Source: Diploscapter coronatus (lineage: Eukaryota > Nematoda > Chromadorea > Rhabditida > Rhabditidae). From it: a DNA stretch of 64,000 bases. Each line of letters opens with the position of its first letter. Positions within the stretch are counted from its first letter, which is position 1. The notes under the pieces were generated by a model. It worked only from the letters and a program-made list of their open reading frames with translations, did no database searches and was not told the origin of the DNA. The stretch spans positions 45,089,249-45,153,248 of the forward strand of contig OZ038423.1 of NCBI GenBank assembly GCA_964036155.1. Direction: 5' to 3'. Position numbers and translations under genes: made by a program. Of the stretch, positions 37,141 to 49,700 are shown one piece after another.

Positions 37141-40100
37141 TCAGACGAAACTGTCGCATTCGAAACTGTCCGGATCGAGGGTGGTTCGCTGCAGCTGCTG
37201 AGCATCGCTGAATTGGACGATAGGGATGGGCCCCGGATTAGAGCCGCTCCGGTAGGCATGCCCTTGCGTAGCTCTTGGTCCGGCCCGCTCCGAGTGATCG
37301 GCCGACGCAGCGCGTTCTGAGCGGTCTGACCGAAAGCTGAACTGTCATGGGCATGTTATCATCTGATTGGGGAAGGATGACTCACGAATTATGTCCTGGA
37401 GTGGCATCAGAATGAAACGAGGACCGCATCCGGTGAAAAGATCCCCGGAAAGACTGCCTGATTGAGGATAGGAGACCGTTAGAGGAGTTAAGCTGATCAT
37501 TAGCGTGAAGTGAATTGTGCCTGAATCAACACTTATATTTAAATATGGTAAATGCAGTTTACCAAATAGATAATGCTATATATAACGTAAACTAATAATA
37601 TATCGATAAGTTAATATAACTAATAAAGCATTCTATGTGATTCGTTCGAAGCGACGAGGGGAATGTCCCCGAACGAACTAAGTTTGATAATAATATTGGG
37701 ATTACGTAAGATGGGCGATCTGAACGTAGGCGTAACATAAAGTAACATAAATCAATCAAAATTAAGTCAACACATACTTACAATATCTATGAATGACAAA
37801 GGTCTCGCTTTGGTGTAATCTCATTTGACACCGTCTAACAAGAGAAGGTTTTGGGGCTGGCCTCTCCTTTTCGAATGAGACCAAGTGTACTTTACTAAGT
37901 CGAATATGCTGATCACGAATGTGATAAAGTTAACTGTTCCGGTCAAGACTAGTCTCGGTAAAAAAATATATTAATTTTGACAGAAGGTTGAAGTAGCAAA
38001 GAAAATCTGTAGAACATCACTACCCGCCATTCACTGCACTATGAAAACATAGCTCTGTTTGCAAATTGCAACTTTCCTTTTTCGCACTTAAGGTGAAGCG
38101 AAAACGAGGCAATCGTTGCATAAGCGAAAAAAAAATCGTGATTTGCGAACAGTTAATCATGTTTTTATAGCGCAGTGACTGCAGTTTGGCATAGCAGTGA
38201 ATGGCGAGCAGTGATGCTCTACAGATTTTCTTCGTTCTTTCAGCCTTTCGCAAAAATCAGAATAATTTTTTATCGCGATAGATCTTGATCGGGACAGCTA
38301 ATTTTATCATATTAGTGGTCGACGTGTTCGATTTAATAAGGTACACCTGGTTTCATTCGAAAAAGAGAGACCGACCCTAAAACCTTTCCTTGTAAGTTCA
38401 CTACACTACTTGTTAAACAGTTAGAGTGCTAGTGGACATAAATTTTCAATCCGATATGTGCATATTTTTTTAAATACGAGTTTTAATTTACCTAGTAGGT
38501 AATGCGACTGACGAAAAATCGTGAGTATACCGGGAGGAGCCATCAAATGGTTTCCGCTGACAGCGCACCAGCCGATAGTAGATCGCAGTGAACTCGTGAC
38601 GGAAGTTTGTATTTAGGAACCTGAAAATTTAGTTGGCATCTTAAAAATATGCTTAGCAATTTTCATACCCGTATAGAAACGGATTAACGCAAATCGATAG
38701 CATCGAAATCATCTTACACATTTGGTCAATGCGATCGATAACGGTTGCGTAAGTTTCCTGAAATAACCAAATTTTCAAAATTATTTAAAATATTGAATAT
38801 TTTAACATTAAATATCGAAAATCGATGATAATCTATAATTACGTACAACAAAAGTGATCTGAAAATGGTTTTCTAATTTGTTCGAAATAAAATTCCTTAC
38901 ATGAAACAGTACGTCCAGGTCGAGTAGCAGCGTGACGACGCTGTAGGGGAACCACAGCAGAGCGTAGCTTCCTGCCATAGCTATCAGCAAGGAAGTCGTT
39001 CGGCTGTTTCTTCTAAAATAGGAATAAAACATTTCAAATAGTCTTAAATAACAGTTACCTCTGACTAGCTCTCTCCGCTATGGAACTTTTGACGCTTGGT
39101 ATAGACGGGGAGTGCAATGTATTGTTCCCGTTCACCAGAGAGACTTTCTTGCTACTTATCTGAAAATTAGCATAGGTTTAAATTGAAAGAAAGTTGGTAC
39201 CTCAGAATGTCTCTTGGCAACAGATAAAGAATCACTGGATCGCTTCTGACCCCGGTTCCTGTTCATCTGGTCCGCATTCGTTTTGAGGAACCTCGTGAGC
39301 TTCATATTGAAGATCGTCAATACGAAAAGAGGAATGATGTAAAGGAATACTAATTGCGTTGCACCCATAGTTAGCTGAAAAAGGAACTTTTAAGAATCGT
39401 GATTCATTGAAGAGCTTACCGAAATATGCCTGGAGTTGAGTTCCAGTGATCCTCCTTGTGAAGACGTTAACTGACACTGACGCCATCCGTAGGACTTATA
39501 CCGAAGAATTCCAGTGTCCGATTTGCCGATTACGACGTCCTGGGACGGATAAATCAGATCTTTAAGAAAAGTCAAGCCTTCTACCTTCATAACATAGAGA
39601 ATCGTCGTATCATAGTGGAGAAGTAGCGGTAGTGAGAGAAGGAAGCTGGCCACCCAAATCGCGATAGAAATACCGCAAGCGCGAAAGCACTGGACACCAG
39701 TAGATTGGACGCGAAGCTTCTTGACGGAATAATATCGATCGATAGCCATCACGGATATAGTCAGAGTGGAGCAATAGACGTTGCATCCTTAAATCATTTA
39801 GTCATAGAGAGCTTGAAAGTCTAAATAAGGTTTTCAAAGCATATGATATTTTTGAGAAACTACTCCATAACTTCACTATCAAGTTTAAAAATAAAAATGA
39901 TGCCTGGTAAGACATTGGCGAATTTGCAGAAGAACCGCGAGTAGACGAATTCGAAGTTGATCATCGGCAACCAGAGGAAAGGAACGTTAATAATTGCTAG
40001 CATTAGATTTGCCAAAGCCAAATTCAGGATCAGCACGTTCCGATTCGTCCTCATAGCTTTTTTGCGGAGCACGACCCAGACGACCTGGAAGTCATAACCT

Positions 40101-41577
40101 TTTCTTTCGTTTTAAGTTAGAGACATCGATTCTAGAGTTCATTATATTGCATAAAAATTTGTTATAAAGTTGGAAAAGTACAAATTCCTAGATTACTCAA
40201 GTTTTTTTTTGTTAAATATGCTGATTACGCAGTTACTTTCTAACTCATTTTTTCATATGCTCATAAATTAATCCGGATTTTCTTCACGTGCACAAGGACT
40301 CGTAATCTGTGATGCGATAATGCATTCGTCTTTTTAATAACTCGAATATGTCTGTTGCAAATTCTCCAAGATTAACTTTAGCATTAATACTCTCGGGGGC
40401 ATATTAATAGTGCGTTAAAATGTGCTTTATTCTATATTTGCGTAACTTTAACCGATCTCTGCAGGGGAGTCTGCTAAATCGGGAAGTCGGGCGCGTATTT
40501 TTAGAAGCGCAGAAACTAAATTAGGCAAAGGCCGCTTCTATAAATGCTCGGTTAATGACTTCATTGCTAAAGATCGCTATAAAACGTATTGCTACGCAAC
40601 TGAGTGTGGATAATTGAATTTCTTTCTGACGTTTCCTAGAATGAATCTATGATGTGGGGATATTTTGGCCCCTAGAAAAAGACACCGGTTTCTCTAAGAA
40701 ATAGTATGAAGAGGCAAGAGAAGAAAAAACCGGTGTCTTTCTATGAGCCGGCATTTTAAACTTTCGAATACTATTTGCTCCCTAATCTGAAAGGTGAAAC
40801 AATGGTGCACGGTTATTTTTCGGTGTTAGAAATGGAGATACTGGCCTAAACTCACTTTCTTCGTTCTTAATTTTTAAACTCCAAGATGTTAGACTAAACA
40901 ATAGTTTCTTTCCAGGCGAGCTTTGTTCCCGAAATTCGGGGATAGATTACTTCCGAGCACTTACCAGTCCATTTCCAATGATGGCCAGAATCGATATGAT
41001 CACGTAGATGATTGTGTAGATGATTTCCTCCCATCGGTTGAACCGTCGCAGCGAATTCGTGAGTTGGGTGAAAAAATTCTGAAATTGACCAAAAACTCGT
41101 TGTTGATCTGCGTGAATCCCTTGTCAGCGATAATTGTGCATAATGGTACTTCTTGAAACAAGGTGTCATTAATTCGGAATGGCTGGATCCCCGACTACTT
41201 TTCCCAGAAAAATAAATGGCTCCCTTTTTCACACGCACGCACACATCAAATGTGTGTGTGTGAAATGGGAAAAGACTGAACTTTGCTCCTTCACATCATT
41301 TTCAAACTGGAAATGGGAATACTTTGTCCTCGAACTAATGAGTAATCTGTTTTCAAGATTTGGGAATACAAAATCAGACTGTCGAAATTATGGCGCTACT
41401 TACCTCTAGGCAGGAATCGTTAAAAGGAGCCAATCGGTATTCCTTTTCAATGAGCTCAGATCGATTCAACCCCCGGGAACAATATTTATCGAGTTGATCC
41501 GGTTCCATTAACATGCCCTGAAAATAACACACGATTATTTTAGACAAAGCAAAGACGCAGAGGCTCTTCCATCTCAT
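37141..41577 (-). CDS. Neuropeptide-type G-protein-coupled receptor (NPY/NPR-like)
   Basis: A rhodopsin-class receptor of the plasma membrane, probably for an RF-amide or NPY-like peptide. Exons, in order of translation: 41404-41514, 40965-41078, 39904-40084, 39585-39787, 39420-39539, 39201-39374, 39059-39159, 38901-39012, 38669-38757, 38492-38620, 37386-37520, 37141-37336; 554 residues from 41514. Family marks: GNGL in TM1, NLALANLMLAI in TM2, the TM3 end SVMAIDRYYSVKK (DRY), a long third loop, TM6 with WFPY, and TM7 with NPFLYG. An upstream start at 41577 adds MRWKSLCVFALSK..., but TTTTCAG follows it at once, so 41514 is preferred. TM3 is joined through a GC donor (CAG/gcatca). The Ser-rich C-terminus ends DSFECDSFV. 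Ligand not predictable. Confidence 0.9.
37835..38396. mobile_element. Large foldback element in a GPCR intron
   Basis: About 225-base arms, roughly 37835-38062 and 38163-38396, are inverted copies with the same order of blocks: AGAAGGTTTTGGGGC and GAAAATCTGTAGA on the left recur as complements on the right (TCTACAGATTTTC near 38218). The middle is about 100 bases. It lies in the 971-nt intron between exons 38492-38620 and 37386-37520. No coding capacity. Confidence 0.85.
40669..40746. repeat. Hairpin with GACACCGGTTT stem
   Basis: AAGACACCGGTTT near 40680 and AAACCGGTGTCTT near 40729 are perfect inverted copies 35-40 bases apart, with the outer bases mostly pairing too. It lies in an 880-nt intron of the GPCR gene. 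It could be a MITE end pair or a small structured RNA. Confidence 0.6.
41221..41270. repeat. Long hairpin of CA/TG-rich arms
   Basis: TCCCTTTTTCACACGCACGC and its near-complement ending GTGTGTGAAATGGGA face each other across a 5-base loop, giving a nearly continuous stem of about 22 bp. It lies in the intron between the first two GPCR exons. It is too simple in sequence to be called a microRNA on sight. Confidence 0.6.
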
Positions 41578-44500
41578 AGCAGGGAATAGTTTCTCGGACT
41601 CTATCCTGGTTTGTTAATTTTTCAAAATATTTGGGAAGGAAATACTGTGCAGTAAAAACGCATTGATTTCTGCTCACTTCTGTGTAGTTTCCCGTAGTTG
41701 GCTATCAAGTTGCCTGAACTTCTCTCTGTTTCACCGCTTCGAATACGTAAGTTCTCGGATAAATTGGCAGGTCGGATTCATTTTAATTTGACAGAAAGGT
41801 GTTGACAAAAATAAAGGCAACTAAGCGCGCTTTTCGCTTCCTCACAACGTTTCGCAGAATTCAATTATAAATTTTCCCATAAAAACATGTTTCGCAAATC
41901 ACAGTTTTCACATGCAAAAATTACAAATTTACCTTCAATATCACCATGTCTAATGACATATAAAATATTGAAATTCGCGTTAGTCCCTTTATATTATAGG
42001 ACATCTTGATAATTTGATAATAGCTATATGATAAATGCAAATATTTAGTCAGGATGAATCAAATAGGATCATTTATATTAAAAAAAAGAAAACTAAATTT
42101 TTCGGGAATTGAATGAAACTAGGGTGTTGAATAAATTGGATAGAGTGAGAGGGTATCCATGTTGAGAGAGGAGTTCAAAATGCCAACTCGTAAACTTGAG
42201 GGCCTTAATTTATCCCCTCTGCTCTGAGTGCCTGGGACATAGCCCTAACAAGTCAGCGATCTCTTTACAACTAAGCTATGAATCTTTATAACTAATTAGC
42301 ATATTCTCTTTAGAAGCAAAGGGAAAAAGCACGAAAATAAGCAAGCGTTGCTGCATTTTTACACACACACTGACGCAGGTACTTTCATAAATCAAAAGCG
42401 AACCTGTTTTTAGATCCTTGATAGCGATGTCATATCGAAAATAGAGACCATTCGATTCATACGGTAAAAGGTATGGACATACTGTAAAAACTACTATAAA
42501 GAAGTTAATAAAAAGACGTTATGACGAAATAACGGATTCAGTGGTTTCAATGTAAGGTCCAAGTCAAAATAATAGTTTAAATGGAAGTTTTGGGTATTAT
42601 ATTAGAGGCAATACGGTACTTTACTAGTTACAAGAAAGTTTTAAATGAAATGACGAGCAGGAAATATTATCTAATACGGAGTCATCGAGTCATCCCAAGT
42701 GAGTCCGAGGAAGTAGAGTGCTGGTAGGAATGGCAGAATGAAAATGAAGAGTAAATAGGATAAACGGGATAAAGTCAGACTAGAATAAAGCTTGGGAAAC
42801 AAAGATCTGAGATAATGATGTAGTAAATAATAATTAGAGCAAATCAGGTGGAAGCATATGAACTTTATTCAAAGAGTAAAAGTAGCAGTAAACTAAACCT
42901 AATTTTAAACTCGGCTCTAACGCTAAATATCAGAAAGTATCCCGTTTTTTAACGATTATTTGCTAACTCTTATTGTTAGCAGTAGACAATTACTTATCAC
43001 TTACTAGTACTTGAAGAAAACTCTAACTCATCCAATAGTAAACTCTTTAATTTATGCAACAATGACAGAAACACATAGTTTTAGAGCAAATTTACAAGTT
43101 CCTTTCTGCAGTAATCGAATTAACCTATGGTTAAACTCTGCGTTAATTCTTGACGCTGATATAAAGGATTTACTAACGTTTCACAATGAAGTAGATTTCA
43201 TCATGCTCCTTTCTGCGATAAGCGAATTATTCGAGCCTACGACTAAGTGAGATATCTACGCAAATTAAAGTATTCACAAATGCGCGTTACGTCGAATGAG
43301 TTTCCGAAAAATGTCTCACCTACAAAAATGAAGTGCCGTGAGAGAATACCGTATACAGAGAAAGCACTTTTGAGTCATACTCGAACCGATGACTCATCGA
43401 GCTTGTAGAAGATTTATAAAGATCGGCGCGCGTGAAATTTGAATCCACCAGGAGTTCGTCTGTAAAATGAGCCGAAAATCCGCGGCGCTAATTGGGATGA
43501 TTCCCATAAAGAGTAGCATTAAAGTGGGCGATTAGAAATAAACGGAGCATATATAAATTCAAGCAAGAAGATATGTAGCATATTTTGACGCATTCGCACA
43601 TATTTTTCGCGTTGCAAAACAGAAAGATGAAAGGTCTGTAGAAGATCTTTGCTATGAATTATCAATTTGTAGAGGAAACTCGAGGATAACATTTTAAGCA
43701 ATAAAAGAATAACAAAAATGCAAGTTAATACAATTATATTGTAAATGTAATGCACAAATAAACTAGTGACATTATATTGAGTATTCAAGAAGTTCTTGGC
43801 ATTGAAAAATTTGGGGTGCAGGTCAACTTCCCCCACTCTCCCTAAACTCGCTGAACGATAAAACATAATGGCGGAAAAGTGGAGAAGTTGACCCACACTT
43901 AAAAATTAGAATATCTCTCTTTAAAATGCAATTTCTGGTCAGAGATACTGAAAGTAGCGCTAAAGATAGAGATTCTAATTTCTAAAATGGGGATAATTTA
44001 TTGGACGACGTGATATTTACGAATTTAGTTCAATATAGTATAAAATTTCTGTCTCCCCTTAATAAGAAGTTATTCAATGAGAGATAAACTTAATGTAAAT
44101 AGTCGAGTTTCTTTCCTTAGTACCATTGCCTGCGCACGCACCTGTCTATCTCGTTCGAATAAGAGATAATTTTATTCATATTATTCGTCTCTTACCATTT
44201 CCTGTTAAATCAAAGACTTAATGAGATATTTTTACGTTTGCGGGCCTTCGATATTACTAAAAGTTTGCTCAAAACTCAGAAAGCAGGTGAAATTTTTCCT
44301 AAATTAGAGCGAGAGGGTCAATTTTGCAGAATTAGTGCAGAAAAAGTTCAATTTAAAAATCTGCACCAATGTTAAAGGTTAACGAGAAAGTTAGCACTGG
44401 AGCAGATTTTCGGGATTTTTATTAATGAAAGTTAATTTATCATTGAAGATGATAGGATAAGCTTCAAATCAGTGGATTAAGGCGGATTTTTCTGTAACTG

Positions 44501-46700
44501 GATACAAACAAAGGGATTTAGTAAATAGAACGCGCGCATTCACATAAATATGCGGATAAATGGCTGTAAAGAGGCAAAGATCGGGGAAAAGTAAGTCCCA
44601 AAATGACGGGACAAAAATATTCCCAGTTGGGCAATTGCAACTCTGAACTTGCAAGGAAATATGGACATGATCCCCCTTCCCTTACTCAGTCAAGTGCAGA
44701 ACACAGCAAAAGTAGGTACATAGGGAGCAAAATCAAGGGTCTTTAAAATTTCGCAAGGCGAAATATGTAAATATCAAACAACAGATGCAAAAATTTGACC
44801 TTTTGAGGTTCTCAAAGTTCAAACGAGAGAAGTAATAGCATTGATACGCATTAAATTGTAAAAATCAAAAGGTCGAGAATCTTGGAGACCGAGATTTTCT
44901 GCAAGAAATATATGATTTTGGGTAAATCTCATTATTTATTGCAAAATTATTATACGTCACTTTACCAAGATTTTCGAATCTAAAGTTTTTTGATACATAC
45001 ATGATATTCCTACCAATGCTTCAATGCTCTCGACATTACTACTTTTCCAAGTTGCCTAAATTTATTATTACTTGATCAAAAGCCATTTCAAAGAGTTATT
45101 ATGGACTCTTGGGATCTAACAACATTTGCAAAAATACATGTAGTTCGGAAAATATCGAAAGATGATGAGCCAGCTAAGTAGCCAGAAAGGGCTATTCATC
45201 ACCCTTCAGCCCGAAAATTTGAATTGCAAAAGTCAAGCGGAAAAGACCAACCGCGTATATTGGATATGGAAATTTACGACTTTTCTCGGGGAATGAAGTG
45301 TGAGTTTGTGAGCGAAAAAGGAGGAGATCAAAAATGCAATATTGCAAGAATATAACCTGAAAGCGAATTATTTCAGCTCTGAGCCACTAAATTTGAAAAT
45401 CCCGACTTTTCAGCTTTAGTTGAAATAAATTTTGACTGAACGTCATTTCCCAGTCGTTTTTCGGATCTCTTGGAATCAATAAACTCCAAGGATTTAATCT
45501 TAAAAGGGATTCAAAACAAATTGCTCACCACTTGTCTAATTCCCTATTGTTTTCAGTCCCTTTAATCTACATCATCTTACGATAATTCAATTAAAATAGC
45601 GCCTTCTTCCGTTTGTTTGTGATTAAATATGAGTAGTCTTTCAAAGAATAGTCGTCATCATTTTGATATGGCCTTACATGACAAGATGTGGAATATTCTT
45701 GCAAAGGGGGGAATAATTAGAGGCACATGTATTCGGATCAGAATAATCCTAAAACGCGATGGGGGGCGGTTGAAAATAATTGAATGGAAAAAATAATGTA
45801 TCCGCTAAAGGTCCAAATTACACATTTCTGCAGAAAAAATAGTGAACTTTGAAATTGGATGGCAGCAAAATATTGGCGAACAGAGATATAAAGCGAGATA
45901 GAAGCGGATTAAACAGCACCGAAAAAAGACAGCGATATTTGTGAGCTCAGCTGTCAGAGAGGTTTCGTGAATGAATAGGCAAAATACGGCTGGTTTAGGA
46001 TCAGGAATCTCGGGAGAGATTTCTTCCTGGAAAAAGAACTTTCTCTCGGAGAGAAGAATACTGTCGAAAGAAAGAAATTGGCTCTCAGAAGGTGGGGGCT
46101 CCAAGTGAGTTCGCAGAAATCGTTCCCAGGAGGGAAACACGCTACCAATCGACAGACCGCGACGTACCTTAGCCTTTAGCAGGGAGAAAATCAAATAATA
46201 CATTTTCGCAAGAAGAGTCGAAAAATTAGCTCCAAAAATGAAGAGATTTTGCTAAGAAAACCGTGGTAGGACGTGACCTAAAACGATCTGCTCGCACGCT
46301 TCCATCCTCTTTCCAATTCATTCTTCTCTCTCAAAGAGGCAGAGCCCGCTTCTACGCCCTGGCTTTACTCGTCTCTTTTTCTCATTTATTTTTAGCAGCG
46401 AAGTGGAGAGAGAATGAAAGGAGGAGAAGAAAAAGTGCACAGGGAGTAAAGTCAGGAGGAAAGGCGTTCTTTCTTTCTCTTTTCGGGTAAAATTTTTGGA
46501 AAGAGGATGTAAGCATGTTTTCATCCGAAAAGAAACTTTTCTCCCAGCTAAGAATGAAATACCCCAAAATCGAGATCAAATGTATCAAAAGAATGATGCG
46601 CTGAATGAAAACAAGAAAACAAGCACCTACTCGAGTAGTCCTCAGCCTATGGATTTATGCCTATGCTCTAGGCTGTCTATCCTGATTAGCCATTAGCATA
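41578..46700. other. Gene-poor region, part 1
   Basis: Upstream of the GPCR start. No recognisable domain or conserved exon string on either strand; short ORFs are scattered and lack phase-linked splice sites. A hairpin lies at 43815-43898. It probably contains the GPCR promoter and distal control elements. Confidence 0.5.
43815..43898. repeat. Hairpin, 22-bp stem
   Basis: GTGCAGGTCAACTTCCCCCA (from 43815) and GTGGAGAAGTTGACCCACAC (to about 43898) are inverted copies with a few mismatches and a loop of about 40 bases. It is isolated in gene-poor sequence. Confidence 0.55.
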
Positions 46701-49700
46701 GAGTCTGTCTGTCTGTCTGCCCTCCCCTGCTAGCGAATATCTGCGTCATATTATTCTTCCTTTATCCGAAGCTATTCTATATATCTTATTCCAAAGAGTG
46801 GCTTAATAATCTGCATTATTTAAAACGTGACTGATGACCCAGAACTCTTATTTCGGAGGTATTTTGACGTTCCTCCTAAATTTCATTGGCTTCCATGTCT
46901 TGTGAATGAATGAAACCCATCCATAAACTTATAAAAGCGCGCAAAACCGCACATATTTTAGTATTCGATGAGTCCGCATAGTGCTTTGATATGAGATCAT
47001 GAAAAAAGAAAAAATGAGAAGGAGGAAGTGAAATTTAAAACTTATACAAAGAATAGTATCGTTGAGAAAAATTAGCATTACTTAAAGTTAGCATTCGAAA
47101 TTAATTGAGTCATTACTGAGAATACTACTGGGTGAAAAAGATAGTAAGTAATTGGAAATGAGGTCAAATTTAAAAATCGAAAGGTAACTACATGTGTTCT
47201 TTTGAATCACAGTAGACTGAAAGGTTATAAGTTTTCACCATCGGCGTTTTTTCCGCCGCTTTTTTTCCTTATTTTGTCACGAAGTGATATTTTGTAATAG
47301 CCTCATATTTTATGCAGTGATGATATATCAATATTTTGCTCAAAATAGCCCCATCTATTCTCCCTCATTTCTACATCAGGCGAATCTTCCTATTTGGAGT
47401 CGGCGTTGCATGCAATGTCCTTGACATGGTCTGTCAGATACACTTGTCGCACAAGACTCGTGGAGTTTGCCTTTCCAAAGTCCACCAGGAACATTCCAAG
47501 CAGACAATTATTCAATTGGGTACATTCTGCCCTCAAACCTGGAGACAAAGCGCTCATTTTTAAGAAGCTTTTAATCGAATAAACAATTTGATTATCCAAT
47601 TAGATTTGTTTTATTTCTGTTTTTGTTTTCGGACTAATTATATTCCGAGAACAATTCCCTTCAGCCCTCATTTTATTCTTTCTGGTCATTCTCTATGCGA
47701 CATTTCGCGATATAAAATATACGTACTAATCCAATAAACGCGCAAAAATAGTCATTATTCGTAATGCAAATTAGCGAACGGAAGCGCGGATTTTCTGTGC
47801 GGTAGCAAGTTACAAACGGTGCACATCGTGGTAAAATATCCCGAAGAAGAGTAAAAGGGGTAACATTATGCATATGCACCCTCAGTGTCTAATGAATATT
47901 CCACACACACACCCATGTGAGAAAAATGAGAAACATCAGCAACTCATTATCGATACAAATTCCTACTTTCTGCACAGTATTTTGCAACTTAATAGGCGAG
48001 ATTCGAAAATAGTGGATCCCTGTAATGCCACAGGGTTTTCAGTAGGGTCCTCAAGTAGATATGTTAAGTAGCATTTCGGAATACATTTTTTGCACAAATA
48101 GATAAGCGTGGATATAAACAAGACTTCTGTGAATAAAAAAATAATTTTAAAAAGTTCCTAATAGAAAAAAATCTATCACCCAAAGTGAATACATTTTCAC
48201 GAATGAAATATTTGCTTGTGCGCGAGTATTTTAGCCTAATTTTTTTTTGCATAGAACCATTTCATCAGGTTTATCATCGAAATAGTTGGTTCTATTTTGG
48301 ACATATTGGGTTTTAAGGACACTTCCTTCCCAAACTTTTGCCTTCAAACTACCACGTTTCTATCAAAACGCCTTTTTACAAGAGGGCAAAGCTTGGAAAT
48401 TCTAGTTTTCAGAGTCTTTTTTCTCTCTTTTCGAAAAGGAAGAGAAGAACTACTCCCTGAAAACCGTACGACAATTGCAGAGTCATATTCCAGAAAAATA
48501 TCGAAAAAAAATTACCGTATTCCTCGAATCGATCTGTCCAGCTTCGTTCTCGTTGAATAAGCTCCATGCGGATCGTATAAAGTCCATCTCTTGAACTGTT
48601 GTACTCCCTGAAGTAAAGCCCTATGTTCAATACCATGAGAAACTAATCGAGTTCAATTCTTGGCGAATCGAAATATCGCTATCAGCGGAAACCAAATTAA
48701 AATGGCAGGTGAAAACACGCAAATAAATTGAGATAGCACAGAGCCCTTCTTGGAAAGCCCTGCAGCTGCAGGGTGCTGACAGTTAGAAATAAGGGGAGAA
48801 TGCGGAAAAATGCAACAGGGGCCAAATTGAAATGGGTAATGACGCTCAAGTACCAGAAACAAATAATTCGTTGCAGGAATTTGATTAGAACGGATGATGA
48901 AGTTTGCACAGCCACACTTGTAAGGGATCTAATGACATTAATCGGTTATGAAGAAGAAGGAAACGCAAGAATAATTTCTGGAGCGCATATGTTTGAACAA
49001 CCAAAAGCAGAGTGGTCCAAGTTCAGATTGAACCAGGATCGTAAATCAAACCACCCCACAAGCATTCTTTCTCCCTCCTCTTCATTTGTTTCTACTTCAT
49101 GAAGAGATAATGAATTGAGAGAGAGAACGGAACACGTCGCTGACAGAGAACATGAAGAAAAGCGAGAACATCTGCAGATCGAGCAGATTTACAATTCTGA
49201 TTGAAGTCGAAGTAAGAAGTTTGCTCGAAAGTATTTCCTGATCATTGAATTGTTAGCGCTCGAGCAACCACGAGCAAACTCGACCTGCCAACGTCAAATC
49301 GATTCGTGCAAACCGTTTGACAGCTCTCGAGAACTTTACTCCTCTTCAACGCTCAAAAGCCTCATCCATAAATCTTTAATTAGCACGACCAACTTAACCA
49401 GTCTATTTTAAAAGCGAGCATCCGCTTGAAAAGGAAAAAAACTAAAAGACCAACATGATGAAGCAGAATAATTTTTGAGATCGCTGTATGCCAAATGAGA
49501 ATAACTAGTGTTGCTTCTGATATTAAAAGTGCGATAGGTTCATCCACACAGTCAAAGTTGGAATTTGAACTTTGAATACAAATTTAATTCTAACCTCAGA
49601 TTTCAGAATTTTCAAATTCCCGCTTTGATAAAAAAATGTTCGTCCCCACTCATCATCTAAGAAATAGGGATTTCAGAGATGAATCCGACGAGCATTGCGG

